Assembly: GCF_000758725.1 (NCBI RefSeq)
Contig: NZ_CP009428.1
Location: 5,580,001 to 5,644,000, forward strand
Reading direction: 5' to 3'
Source of the DNA: Paenibacillus odorifer
GTDB taxonomy: Bacteria; Bacillota; Bacilli; Paenibacillales; Paenibacillaceae
Length of the DNA: 64,000 nucleotides
A model generated the notes under the pieces. The model ran no database searches. It was not told the DNA's origin and saw only the letters and a list, made by a program, of their open reading frames with translations. How positions within the stretch are numbered: the stretch's first letter is position 1; each line of letters opens with the position of its first letter. The translations under genes were made by a program, and so were the position numbers. Below, piece by piece: positions 54,440 to 62,289 of this stretch.

Positions 54440-55465
54440 TTACAACTTAATACCGAAGAGACGCTGCCTGCCGCTGATCAGATATTCTCCTGGACGCACA
54501 CCGAACTTTTTGCGGAAGGCTGCCGAGAAATGACTCACATTACCGTATCCAACCCTGGAGGCTGCTTCACTTACAGTCATACTCCCTTGTTCCAGCAGCT
54601 GCTGCGCTCTCTGCATCCGTTGTTCGATAACGTAAGCATGCACGGTATAACCAAACATTTCCTTAAAGCCCTTTTTCAGCTTAAACTCATTGAGGCATAT
54701 AATGCGAGAAAGGCCTGCAAGCGTTGGCGGGTGCAAATAATCACGCTGCAAAATCTCCTTAGCGAGCCGCAGGCTCTCCATATCCTCTCTGGACAGCTTG
54801 ACCGAGCACGGAATCCGCTCTGCTTCATATAAAGATTCATTGAGATAAACAGCCATTAGCTCCAGCATTTTGCCCTCCAGATAAAGTTCACGCATGCCAT
54901 GGCTATAGGAACAATCCGCAATCTGCGACAGAATGAAGCGGATGGATGGTGTGATGTTATTTTTTCCAAAAAACAAACCCGCACCAGCTCCAATGCGAAG
55001 CCGTGTATCTTCGGTCAGACCACTGGTCATCCGCTCAAATTGTGCCGGGCTCATATCTATGCTGATGAATCGGTACCCCGCCCCACTCAGGTATGTGCAG
55101 TTTTCACTTCTTACCCCGCCATGAAACAGCGCAATTTCTCCCGTATCTATAATAAAATAGTCCGATTTCAGCGAAGTCCCCCACTCAATGCCATGCCCTA
55201 TGCAGAAAGCCAGCTCCGTACGCGGAGTGCTAAAATTGCCCTTTGCTTCGATATCCCGATTAAACCGGAGATTAAAATCTGTCATCTGGATATACCCATG
55301 GCTAAGCAGGCTGCGGCAACTGCCTTCCCCTATTTCGACTGGGGGTTTAATCTCAAAATGAGCCCCATTAAAACGGTAATTATAATCTACCCCTTCACAT
55401 GTAAGCGTCTTATGGGCATCAATCGTTTCTGCTTCTTTCAGTCCATTGCTTCGCTCCATGCTCAT
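54440..55465 (-). CDS. AraC-family activator, YbtA/PchR-like
   Basis: 341-aa regulator. The N-terminal region (about 1-220) is an effector domain like that of PchR/YbtA. The C-terminal AraC domain (about 240-330) contains HTH1 (ICLNEFKLKKGFKEMFGYTV) and HTH2 (VSEAASRVGYGNVSHFSAAF). PchR/YbtA proteins bind a ferric siderophore and activate its uptake genes. Promoter TTGATA-17-TATAAT with an overlapping Fur box lies upstream; start ATG 55465 after GAGGAAGCAGGG. It should activate the downstream ABC pair. Confidence 0.87.
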   Translation of the reverse strand: MSMERSNGLKEAETIDAHKTLTCEGVDYNYRFNGAHFEIKPPVEIGEGSCRSLLSHGYIQMTDFNLRFNRDIEAKGNFSTPRTELAFCIGHGIEWGTSLKSDYFIIDTGEIALFHGGVRSENCTYLSGAGYRFISIDMSPAQFERMTSGLTEDTRLRIGAGAGLFFGKNNITPSIRFILSQIADCSYSHGMRELYLEGKMLELMAVYLNESLYEAERIPCSVKLSREDMESLRLAKEILQRDYLHPPTLAGLSRIICLNEFKLKKGFKEMFGYTVHAYVIEQRMQRAQQLLEQGSMTVSEAASRVGYGNVSHFSAAFRKKFGVRPGEYLISGRQRLFGIKL

Positions 55466-55490
55466 CCCTGCTTCCTCTTACTTTGGGTTA

Positions 55491-55519
55491 ATTATATATG
55501 CAATGAGAATGATTATCAA
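55491..55519 (-). promoter_or_regulatory. Strong promoter with Fur box (AraC gene)
   Basis: Minus strand: -35 TTGATA (55519-55514), 17-bp spacer, -10 TATAAT (55496-55491). The Fur box TGAGAATGATTATCA at 55504-55518 (one mismatch to the 15-bp consensus) covers the -35 and most of the spacer, so iron-loaded Fur would block polymerase. Confidence 0.85.
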
Positions 55520-55582
55520 TTAAACATTACGATTTCCTCTTCGTTCAAACTGAGCAGTTGGGCAAATAAGCTGGAATATAAA

Positions 55583-55619
55583 CAAAAAACCTTCCCCACC
55601 CCGAAGGGTGAAAAAGGCT
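55583..55619 (-). terminator. Terminator of SagB-like gene (dispersed repeat copy 3)
   Basis: Minus-strand hairpin AGCCTTTTTCACCCTTCGGGGTGGGGAAGGT then TTTTTT. Same family as the copies at 40110, 50227 and 56518. Followed by a conserved GTCACTT/GACAT-like stretch at the gene end. Confidence 0.85.
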
Positions 55620-55657
55620 TACACGCATCACTTCAAAGACATATCTAGCATTCCTAG

Positions 55658-56419
55658 CTATTCTCGTTTCTTGCCAACTGCACCAAGATAGATAACAAAT
55701 TCTTCATCGCCGTCTAATTCTAAAATCTCATCTATCAACTTTTGATCATAGATTCCAATTGCGCAAGCACCTGCACCGATGGATTCGCTGGCTAAATAAA
55801 GGTTCTGGCAGACATGTCCAACATCGATGAGGATTTTTTTGTGAGCAGAAATATCGTACTTCCATTCGGAGCGGTAGGGTGTGGTACTCCAGGCAAACAA
55901 TACAGAAGCCTTTTTGGCAAAGTTAGGGACAAAGGGCTGATCCAAAGTAATAGCATCAATCTTTTGTTCAAGTTGATCTAATTCAAACATAAATAAGAGC
56001 TTATGTTCCACAGGCAGATATCTGTAGATCCCTTGCCCAATACCCTCTACCCGCATAATCATTAAATAGGTTTCAAAGGTGTGCGTCGCCCCACTGCAGG
56101 GTACAGTCCGCAGCGTAAGTCCGTTCTTATTCATACCGCTAATCCCTTGGGTAGCCCATAATAAATAGGATAACTCCTCCAGACTCATAGTTTCCTCAGA
56201 ATAGAACCGTGTACTTCTTCTTTGATCTATACAATCAAAAATATTTTCTTTACTCACAACGTCTTTGCTGACCTTGGGCAAATCAATAATTAGTGAATCT
56301 GAATCAAATGGCTTAACAATTGGCGGTTGTGCAATTCCCTTGATCTTATCTGTTTTGATATGTTTGAATTCATGAAAATTGGATTTCAGAAAATTTCTTT
56401 GTTGTTCATATCTGGTCAT
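55658..56419 (-). CDS. SagB/ThcOx-type nitroreductase-fold oxidoreductase
   Basis: 253 aa. FMN-binding nitroreductase fold with DQRRSTRFYSEETMSLEEL then SYLLWATQGISG, and the C-terminal LASESIGAGACAIGIYD and FVIYLGAVGKK typical of SagB-type enzymes. Some members oxidise azolines in peptide natural products, but no YcaO or precursor peptide gene is next to it, so that role is not supported here. Start ATG after CAGGAGG. Confidence 0.85.
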   Translation of the reverse strand: MTRYEQQRNFLKSNFHEFKHIKTDKIKGIAQPPIVKPFDSDSLIIDLPKVSKDVVSKENIFDCIDQRRSTRFYSEETMSLEELSYLLWATQGISGMNKNGLTLRTVPCSGATHTFETYLMIMRVEGIGQGIYRYLPVEHKLLFMFELDQLEQKIDAITLDQPFVPNFAKKASVLFAWSTTPYRSEWKYDISAHKKILIDVGHVCQNLYLASESIGAGACAIGIYDQKLIDEILELDGDEEFVIYLGAVGKKRE

Positions 56420-56517
56420 AACAGATCCTCCTGAACTACCTTAATATCTCTAATTTATCATGTCATAAAAATCATACGGTGATCTAACTCACTCTTCAGT
56501 TGCTTTTGGTGCGTAAA

Positions 56518-56554
56518 CAAAAAACCTCCCTTTGCCCCGAAGAGCAAAAGAAGG
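56518..56554 (-). terminator. Terminator of gerE (dispersed repeat copy 4)
   Basis: Minus-strand stem CCTTCTTTTGCTC / GGGCAAAGGGAGG then TTTTTTG, 33 bp after the gerE stop. The flank after it shares AGGCTTAAACGCGTCACTT with the other copies. Confidence 0.85.
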
Positions 56555-56586
56555 CTTAAACGCGTCACTTCCGAAGACATGGCCAG

Positions 56587-56811
56587 CTATATTTTCAGCT
56601 CCCCAAGCTTGATCAGCTCGACAACCGCTTGTGAACGGCCTTTAACGTTTAGTTTTTGCATTACATTGGAAATGTGGTTTCGAACTGTTTTTTCGCTGAT
56701 AAATAATAAGCCAGCGATATCACGAGTCGTTTTGTCCTGCACGAGAAGCTCAAAAACTTCGCGCTCACGATGAGTCAACAGAAATTTGCTGTGGTGTTCG
56801 TTCCCCTTCAA
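56587..56811 (-). CDS. gerE: Spore germination/coat regulator GerE
   Basis: DNA-binding LuxR-type regulator of 74 aa that acts in the mother cell late in sporulation and controls coat genes with sigma-K. The sequence LLTHREREVFELLVQDKTTR and LFISEKTVRNHISNVMQKL is almost identical to Bacillus subtilis GerE. The start is TTG at 56811, with AAGGAGGGG about ten bases upstream, giving exactly the B. subtilis length; an ATG at 56853 lies upstream of this ribosome site and would give an extra tail. Strong sign of a spore former. Confidence 0.95.
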   Translation of the reverse strand: MKGNEHHSKFLLTHREREVFELLVQDKTTRDIAGLLFISEKTVRNHISNVMQKLNVKGRSQAVVELIKLGELKI

Positions 56812-57026
56812 TGGTGTCACCCCTCCTTGCCCTGGGTTTGTTTGGTATAACAAGGTAAAGGGATACAGTCAAAACATATTATGTATTGTTGATGTTAATG
56901 GTGCTGTAACAATTATAAAATGGGCTTAGTTCATTCAAATGCAAAATCCTGAAATTTTCATGAATAAGAACATCTTTTTTCAGGGCAAACTACGGTTTGT
57001 TGTTCCTTATTAAAGGAGGTGTATGT

Positions 57027-57194
57027 ATGAGCCATTCAAAAAACAATCAACCCACCAAAGCAGAAGTACAAACAACGAAATTAAACAAATTACCACTCGT
57101 AGGTAAATTCGAACCTGAATTTTCTGCAGAGGAAGCTGCAGAAGTGTTCGAAAACCAACCCTCTGCCGATCATGAATCCCATAATGAACGATAA
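57027..57194 (+). CDS. Small uncharacterised hydrophilic protein (55 aa)
   Basis: Not recognised. 55 aa from ATG 57027 with AAAGGAGGTG upstream, a near-perfect ribosome site. Composition is Asn/Gln/Glu/Lys-rich, with LNKLPLVGKFEPEFSAEEAA in the middle. No membrane helix. It lies next to gerE (divergent) and may be a spore protein (inference). A terminator hairpin follows at 57322. Confidence 0.65.
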   Translation: MSHSKNNQPTKAEVQTTKLNKLPLVGKFEPEFSAEEAAEVFENQPSADHESHNER

Positions 57195-57321
57195 AAAGCA
57201 GATGACCTTTGATCTTATTCTTAAGCAGATCAAACCTTCAAAGAATGGGACTGTCGCATTAACAGCTTAATTAACTATAAATGAGACGGTTCGCTTCATT
57301 TAAACATCGTAAACAATATAG

Positions 57322-57354
57322 AGCAGCGATTCGCCATTAATGGGAATCGCTGCT
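57322..57354 (+). terminator. Terminator of small gene
   Basis: Stem AGCAGCGATTC / GAATCGCTGCT with an 11-nt loop and TTA tail, 127 bp downstream of the small gene. Confidence 0.65.
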
Positions 57355-57397
57355 TTATGTTGTGGACCGTCGGCTGCCCGCTCCAATAGTGTATTCA

Positions 57398-57600
57398 TCA
57401 GCCCCAACTGAGGCTTTCGGACCCAGATGGCGTTATTTGCAAATTTGTCGTCTTTTGAGCGAAGTTTCGGACTCCAGTGACGCTATTCCTTAGAAACAGG
57501 CCCATATTCGGTACTTTTCAAGTCAATAGTGACTATGCGGTCCGATAGCGACTCAAATAACGAATAATGCTGCATTTAGTGTCATCTGAGTCCTTTAGTT
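57398..57600. repeat. Degenerate CGGACYCCAG-type intergenic repeats
   Basis: Three degenerate copies of CGGACCCAGATGGCGTTATTT (57419..), CGGACTCCAGTGACGCTATTCC (57468..) and CGGTCCGATAGCGACTCAAATAAC (57539..), spaced about 50-70 bp. No coding region seen. Confidence 0.55.
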
Positions 57601-57835
57601 ACTGCGTATGCCCAAAGATCAACTTGTCGGTTACTGCTGACTACGCATAAACGTTCTCTGAGGCGGTTACTGCTGCGTACGCATAAAGGTTCGCTGGGGC
57701 CTTTACTGCTGCGTACGCGCAAAGGTTCGCTGGGGCTAGAGCTGAGTTCGTTGTTGCTGAATATGCGAAGAGAATAGTTGGGCCGATTACATAGTACTGT
57801 GTACGTTCGCTGGGTCGGTTACTATTCTGCTTTTT
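57598..57835. repeat. 36-41 bp degenerate tandem repeat
   Basis: About six units beginning TTACTG and containing CGTACGC and AAAGGTTCGCTGGGG. The best pair is at 57667 and 57703 (period 36). Units are less similar at both ends. Confidence 0.65.
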
Positions 57836-57867
57836 CAATTGTAATCGGATACATTACCACAAACCAT

Positions 57868-57892
57868 ACTCCCAACCCTGGGAGTTTTTTTG
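57868..57892 (+). terminator. Short hairpin with T run
   Basis: ACTCCC / GGGAGT stem, 6-nt loop and seven T on the plus strand, at the end of the repeat block. It has no gene directly upstream. It could protect the efe promoter from read-through. Confidence 0.6.
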
Positions 57893-57931
57893 TCGGGCAA
57901 TTATTACAATGAGATACATCACATTTTTATA

Positions 57932-57989
57932 TTGACAGTAATTGTATACGGACTTATGATAAGTCCAGCATAATTGATAACGATTATCA
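57932..57989 (+). promoter_or_regulatory. efeO promoter with Fur box
   Basis: -35 TTGACA (57932-57937), 17-bp spacer, -10 TATGAT (57955-57960). The Fur box TGATAACGATTATCA at 57975-57989 (one mismatch) lies about +8 to +22, so iron-loaded Fur would block transcription elongation. Confidence 0.88.
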
Positions 57990-58018
57990 TTTAGATATAA
58001 AAAAGGGGTGTTTTTTTA

Positions 58019-58906
58019 ATGAAATTTACTTATGCGGTGCCTGCAGGTCTGCTTGCAGCCTCCATACTATTTACCGGATGTACCAATAACAACAATTCTA
58101 CAAATACTGCTGCTAACAGCACTACAGCCACCACTGCACCGGAGACTGCTACGGCTACCACTGCACCGGAGACTGCCACCGCTGACTTTACGTCAGCTAT
58201 AGATTCATATCGTACATACGTCATCCAGCAATGTGATGAATTTGTGAAGCAAACAGAGAGTTTCACCAACGCTGTAAAAGAGGACAAGATTGATGAGGCT
58301 AAGGCGCTCTACGCTCCTGCCCGCATGTATTATGAACGGATTGAGCCTATTGCAGAAGCACTTGGCGATTTGGACCCAAATATCGATGCCCGGGAAAATG
58401 ATGTAGATGCGGCAGAGTGGCGCGGTTTCCACAAGCTTGAGAAAGCACTCTGGCAGGACAATACAACTAAAGATATGACAGAAGTTGCTGACCAATTGTT
58501 GAAGGATGCACAGCTGTTACGTGCGAAAGTTGAGACCGTTGAGATCGACGCGAATCTGCTCGTAACTGGTGCTGTTGAGCTTTTAAATGAAGTCTCCTCC
58601 TCCAAAGTAACCGGAGAGGAAGAACGTTACTCGCACACAGACCTGTATGATTTCGTCGCAAACGTTGAGGGCGCGCAAAAGATATACGAGCTGTTAAAAC
58701 CAGAACTAGCTAAAAAGGATGCCGATCTTGAAAAAACCATTGGTGAACGATTCGCTGCCTTGCAAGCTGAGCTTGCCCCTTTCAAATCCGGAGATGGATA
58801 TGTTTCCTATGAAGAGCTGAAAGAAGATGAAGTACGTAAACTGAGTCAGAATTTGGACGCCTTGGCTGAGCCATTGTCCAACATGGGAACTATTCTAGGA
58901 GTGTGA
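58019..58906 (+). CDS. efeO: Iron uptake lipoprotein EfeO
   Basis: Extracellular M75-family lipoprotein of 295 aa that delivers iron to EfeU. Lipobox LFTGC (Cys20). A linker repeats ATTAPETAT. The mature domain contains the conserved metal-site block WRGFHKLEKALW with HxxE. Members lacking a cupredoxin domain, as here, are usual in Firmicutes. First gene of a Fur-regulated operon. Start ATG after AAAAGGGGTG. Confidence 0.92.
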   Translation: MKFTYAVPAGLLAASILFTGCTNNNNSTNTAANSTTATTAPETATATTAPETATADFTSAIDSYRTYVIQQCDEFVKQTESFTNAVKEDKIDEAKALYAPARMYYERIEPIAEALGDLDPNIDARENDVDAAEWRGFHKLEKALWQDNTTKDMTEVADQLLKDAQLLRAKVETVEIDANLLVTGAVELLNEVSSSKVTGEEERYSHTDLYDFVANVEGAQKIYELLKPELAKKDADLEKTIGERFAALQAELAPFKSGDGYVSYEELKEDEVRKLSQNLDALAEPLSNMGTILGV

Positions 58907-58911
58907 CCCTC

Positions 58912-60249
58912 ATGAATAAACATAACAAGTTCACTGGAGTACCAGGTAATCCTGAAAGTCCCCCTCTTAATGATCAATCGAAGAATGATCCTATATTTGG
59001 TAAAAAATTAAGCCGCCGCGATATGCTGCGGCTTACTGGCGCCACTGGCCTTGGTCTTTTGTTAGGGGGCGGAGGTGTCGGTGGAATTATAGCTGCGCGT
59101 AATGCTGTAGCTGAGCCAACGAAAGCCGCAGAAGGTGATTCCAGTTCCATTCCTTTTTATGGGAGCCATCAGGCGGGAATTTTGACACCTGCACAAAACT
59201 TTATTTATTTTGCTGCCTTTGATTTCACCACAACCAAACTGGCCGATGTGAAAAAACTAATGCAAGCATGGACCACTGCCGCTGCCGCTCTTACTACTGG
59301 CGAGCTTATTGGTGACGTAAATGACAATCCCAATCTTCCGCCCTCAGACACCGGGGAAGCGGACGGGCTAAACCCTGCACGGTGTACGCTGACCTTTGGT
59401 GTTGGCCCTTCCTTTTTTGATGAAAGATTCGGCTTAGCTTCGAAACGCCCAGCCCTATTGGCCGATCTTCCGGCATTTGCGGGTGACAATCTTGATCCGA
59501 AATGGTGTGGCGGGGATATTTGTGTGCAAGCCTGTGCCGATGATCTGCAGGTTGCATTTCATGCGATCCGCAATCTGGCTCGTATTGCCCGGGGGACTGC
59601 TGTACTACGCTGGACACAGGAAGGTTTTCAACGCACTGGAGCAGCGGATCCCAAGGGGGCTACGCCACGCAATCTTTTGGGTTTCAAAGACGGCACGGGC
59701 AATCCCGATACAACTGATAACGCTGAAATGAACAAAGTGGTCTGGAACAGCAGCAGTGACGGTCCTTCTTGGATGAGCGGCGGCACTTATATGGCGGTAC
59801 GCCGGGTGCGTCTGCGTATTGAAGTCTGGGATCGGTCTTCGCTAAGTGATCAGGAGGCTACCTTCGGGCGTTATCGTCACACCGGAGCTCCACTCGGAGC
59901 TAAGGATGAATTCGATGAGTTGGATCTTTCAGCGGCGGACGCTTTCGGGAAACCTGTCATTCCGGCGAATTCACACTCCGCATTGGCGCATGGTGACGGT
60001 ACAGTCAAAATGCTGCGCCGCTCCTACTCTTTTTCCAGCGGTTTGGATGTCACCACGGGCCAGCTTGATGCAGGTTTGTTATTCATAAGCTTTCAACGTG
60101 ATTTAATGAAACAATTCGTTGCCATTCAGCAGCGCCTCTCTAAGACTGATCTCCTGAACGAATATATGACTCACACCGGCAGCGCGGTATTTGCCTGCTT
60201 CCCGGGTATCCGCAGTGGCGGCTTTATCGGGGAAACACTACTAAGCTAA
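58912..60249 (+). CDS. efeB: Dye-decolorizing peroxidase EfeB
   Basis: Tat-exported heme peroxidase of 445 aa. Twin-arginine signal SRRDMLRLTG near residue 35. The DyP signature GFKDGTGNP and the proximal His in RYRHTGAPLG are present. It oxidises iron or takes part in extracellular iron acquisition with EfeO and EfeU. The start at ATG 58912 has AGGAG with 10-nt spacing; GTG at 58903 overlaps the efeO stop. Confidence 0.93.
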   Translation: MNKHNKFTGVPGNPESPPLNDQSKNDPIFGKKLSRRDMLRLTGATGLGLLLGGGGVGGIIAARNAVAEPTKAAEGDSSSIPFYGSHQAGILTPAQNFIYFAAFDFTTTKLADVKKLMQAWTTAAAALTTGELIGDVNDNPNLPPSDTGEADGLNPARCTLTFGVGPSFFDERFGLASKRPALLADLPAFAGDNLDPKWCGGDICVQACADDLQVAFHAIRNLARIARGTAVLRWTQEGFQRTGAADPKGATPRNLLGFKDGTGNPDTTDNAEMNKVVWNSSSDGPSWMSGGTYMAVRRVRLRIEVWDRSSLSDQEATFGRYRHTGAPLGAKDEFDELDLSAADAFGKPVIPANSHSALAHGDGTVKMLRRSYSFSSGLDVTTGQLDAGLLFISFQRDLMKQFVAIQQRLSKTDLLNEYMTHTGSAVFACFPGIRSGGFIGETLLS

Positions 60250-60286
60250 ATTTATGGCTGTCCATTATTGAAGGGGGATTATCCCG

Positions 60287-62092
60287 ATGTTATCTCTTAC
60301 GCATCCTAAACGGCAAATGCCAAAGGTTGCCTTGCTGATTCTTTTTGGCTTTTTGTGTATGCTTTTGCTCTCCAGCCCCGCGGGGGCGGAGGGCGATGGC
60401 ACGGTCGACGAGCTCCTGCCGCCGGTCGGCAGCGCGCTCGTCGAAGCCGGCCAGAGCCGCTGGGACGCGGCCGCCGCCGATGTAGAAGTGTTCGCTGCGC
60501 TGTGGCGCACCGCGAACACAGGCACGCCGGACCCGGCACTCGCCGGTCCGGCTGCTGCCGTTGACGCCGCGCTTGCAGACGCGGCGAAAGCCCTTGCGGC
60601 GGGCGGCGGCGAGCCCGCCAAAACCGCACTGTCCACGCTCGCGAGAAGCGTGGACGCGTACGTCACCGCCGCCTCCGGCACGGTCGGCGGTGATACTGGA
60701 GCCGCCGGACGCGAGACGGCGGCGAAGCTTTTGCCCGCGGCGGAACGCACGCGGGATGCGGCGCGCAGCGCCGACTGGAGCGCGGCAGCGGCAGCGTACC
60801 GCGACATCGTCAGCGGATGGAAGCCGGCGGAGCGCAACATCCGGGCGGACGATTCCGCCGTCTACAGCCTGCTGGAGACGCGAATAAGCCTGCTGCGGAT
60901 TGCGCTGCAGGCTGAACCGCTCCGTGAGGCGTCGGCGAAATCGGAAGCAGAAGCACTATATCAGCTGCTGGCTGATTACAGTGAAGGCAAAACCATTGAC
61001 GCTGGGGACACTTCCAGTGAACCAGCTTCTATAGAGGGATTAATCAACTACCTGAACAAAGCATCCTCCGCTGCCAAAGACAATAACAGCACAGAGGCCG
61101 CTAACATCATGGAGCAATTCATCGTAGCCTGGCCTTCTGCCGAGGGGCAAGTCCAGATCGCCTCACCAACAGTCTACAACAATATCGAAAACGAGAGTGT
61201 GGCTGTCACAGGTTACCTGCTCTCAAATCCACCTAAACTGGATCAAGCTTTAACCATCATGGACAATATGCTTAGTGAACTAACGCCTTTGGCTGGTGAG
61301 ACCACTTATAATGCTTGGGATGCCGCTTTGATTCTGTTGCGCGAAGGACTTGAGGCTATTCTCGTCTTGTCAGCTCTTCTTGCTTACCTGAAACGTGATG
61401 GCAACGCCAAAGCGCAAAAATGGATCTGGTCCGGTGCAGCTGTCGGCCTCACCGCAAGTATCGGATTGGCTGTTGTGCTCACTTATACCATTTCTCGGGC
61501 AGCTTCCGGGGGAGCGCGGGAGATGATTGAAGGGATTACTGGTCTTGTCGCGGTAGTTATGATGCTCACCATCGGACGCTGGTTGCATAGCAAATCAAAC
61601 ACTGCGAACTGGAACAACTACGTGGGTAGGCAAGTTGATGGCGCGCTGGCCAAAGGAAACCTTTGGTCACTGTCCTCCGTTGCAGCGCTTGCGATTTTAC
61701 GTGAAGGTGCAGAGACTACTATTTTTTATGTGGGCATGGCTCCATCCATCAAGCTGTCTCAATTACTGCTTGGGATTGGATGTGCTCTGATTATTCTTGG
61801 TATTGTAGGTTATGCAATGATTGCCTTGAGTGCAAAATTACCGATTGCCGCCTTCTTCCGTACAGCTACAATTCTTATTTATTACCTAGTATTCCGCTTT
61901 CTTGGGGAGAGCATTCACTCGCTTCAGGTCGCTGGCAAACTTCCTGCGCATGTACAAGAGGGCTTGCCTTCAATTAACTGGCTTGGCATGTATCCAACTT
62001 GGGAAACCTTGCTTCCACAGCTGCTTGTCCTGCTGTTTATTGTGTGGGAGCTGCTTCGGAACAGATCGCCAAAAGCTTCACGAACAGCTTAG
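60287..62092 (+). CDS. efeU: Iron permease EfeU (FTR1 family) with N-terminal extracytoplasmic domain
   Basis: Membrane permease of 601 aa. The signal peptide (to about 32) is followed by an extracytoplasmic domain (about 33-340). A C-terminal FTR1 domain has about seven helices and both iron motifs: LREGLEAILVLS near 346-358 and LREGAETTIFYVG near 467-479. The region 60370-60890 is far richer in G+C than the rest and encodes Ala-rich sequence (see findings). Gap of 37 bp from efeB; ribosome site GAAGGGGG. Completes the efeO-efeB-efeU operon. Confidence 0.9.
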   Translation: MLSLTHPKRQMPKVALLILFGFLCMLLLSSPAGAEGDGTVDELLPPVGSALVEAGQSRWDAAAADVEVFAALWRTANTGTPDPALAGPAAAVDAALADAAKALAAGGGEPAKTALSTLARSVDAYVTAASGTVGGDTGAAGRETAAKLLPAAERTRDAARSADWSAAAAAYRDIVSGWKPAERNIRADDSAVYSLLETRISLLRIALQAEPLREASAKSEAEALYQLLADYSEGKTIDAGDTSSEPASIEGLINYLNKASSAAKDNNSTEAANIMEQFIVAWPSAEGQVQIASPTVYNNIENESVAVTGYLLSNPPKLDQALTIMDNMLSELTPLAGETTYNAWDAALILLREGLEAILVLSALLAYLKRDGNAKAQKWIWSGAAVGLTASIGLAVVLTYTISRAASGGAREMIEGITGLVAVVMMLTIGRWLHSKSNTANWNNYVGRQVDGALAKGNLWSLSSVAALAILREGAETTIFYVGMAPSIKLSQLLLGIGCALIILGIVGYAMIALSAKLPIAAFFRTATILIYYLVFRFLGESIHSLQVAGKLPAHVQEGLPSINWLGMYPTWETLLPQLLVLLFIVWELLRNRSPKASRTA

Positions 62093-62289
62093 TTTTATTA
62101 ATACAATAGATCTACCGGTCCGTCACGCCCTTGTGGTTACGCCGGTTTAGTCCGGTAATCTCTTGCATTTACAGTCTAATTTATGAAATGGATTCCATAG
62201 CAAGCTTTTTATTTGGGAGGTTATTTGCGGACAATATGATAAAATAAAATGACTATACACAAGCACCAAAGGGAGGCTGTTGTACTCTA

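Noticed and set aside
55658..56419. Azoline (thiazole/oxazole) peptide biosynthesis cluster suggested by the SagB-like protein
   Set aside because: No YcaO cyclodehydratase, precursor peptide or export gene was found next to it.
57641..57838. 65-aa minus-strand frame with YAYAAV repeats
   Set aside because: It reads through the degenerate tandem repeat and has no ribosome site.
60265..60887. Several overlapping open frames on both strands (up to 191 aa) in the GC-rich part of efeU
   Set aside because: High GC removes stop codons in all frames; they lack ribosome sites and overlap the clear efeU frame.
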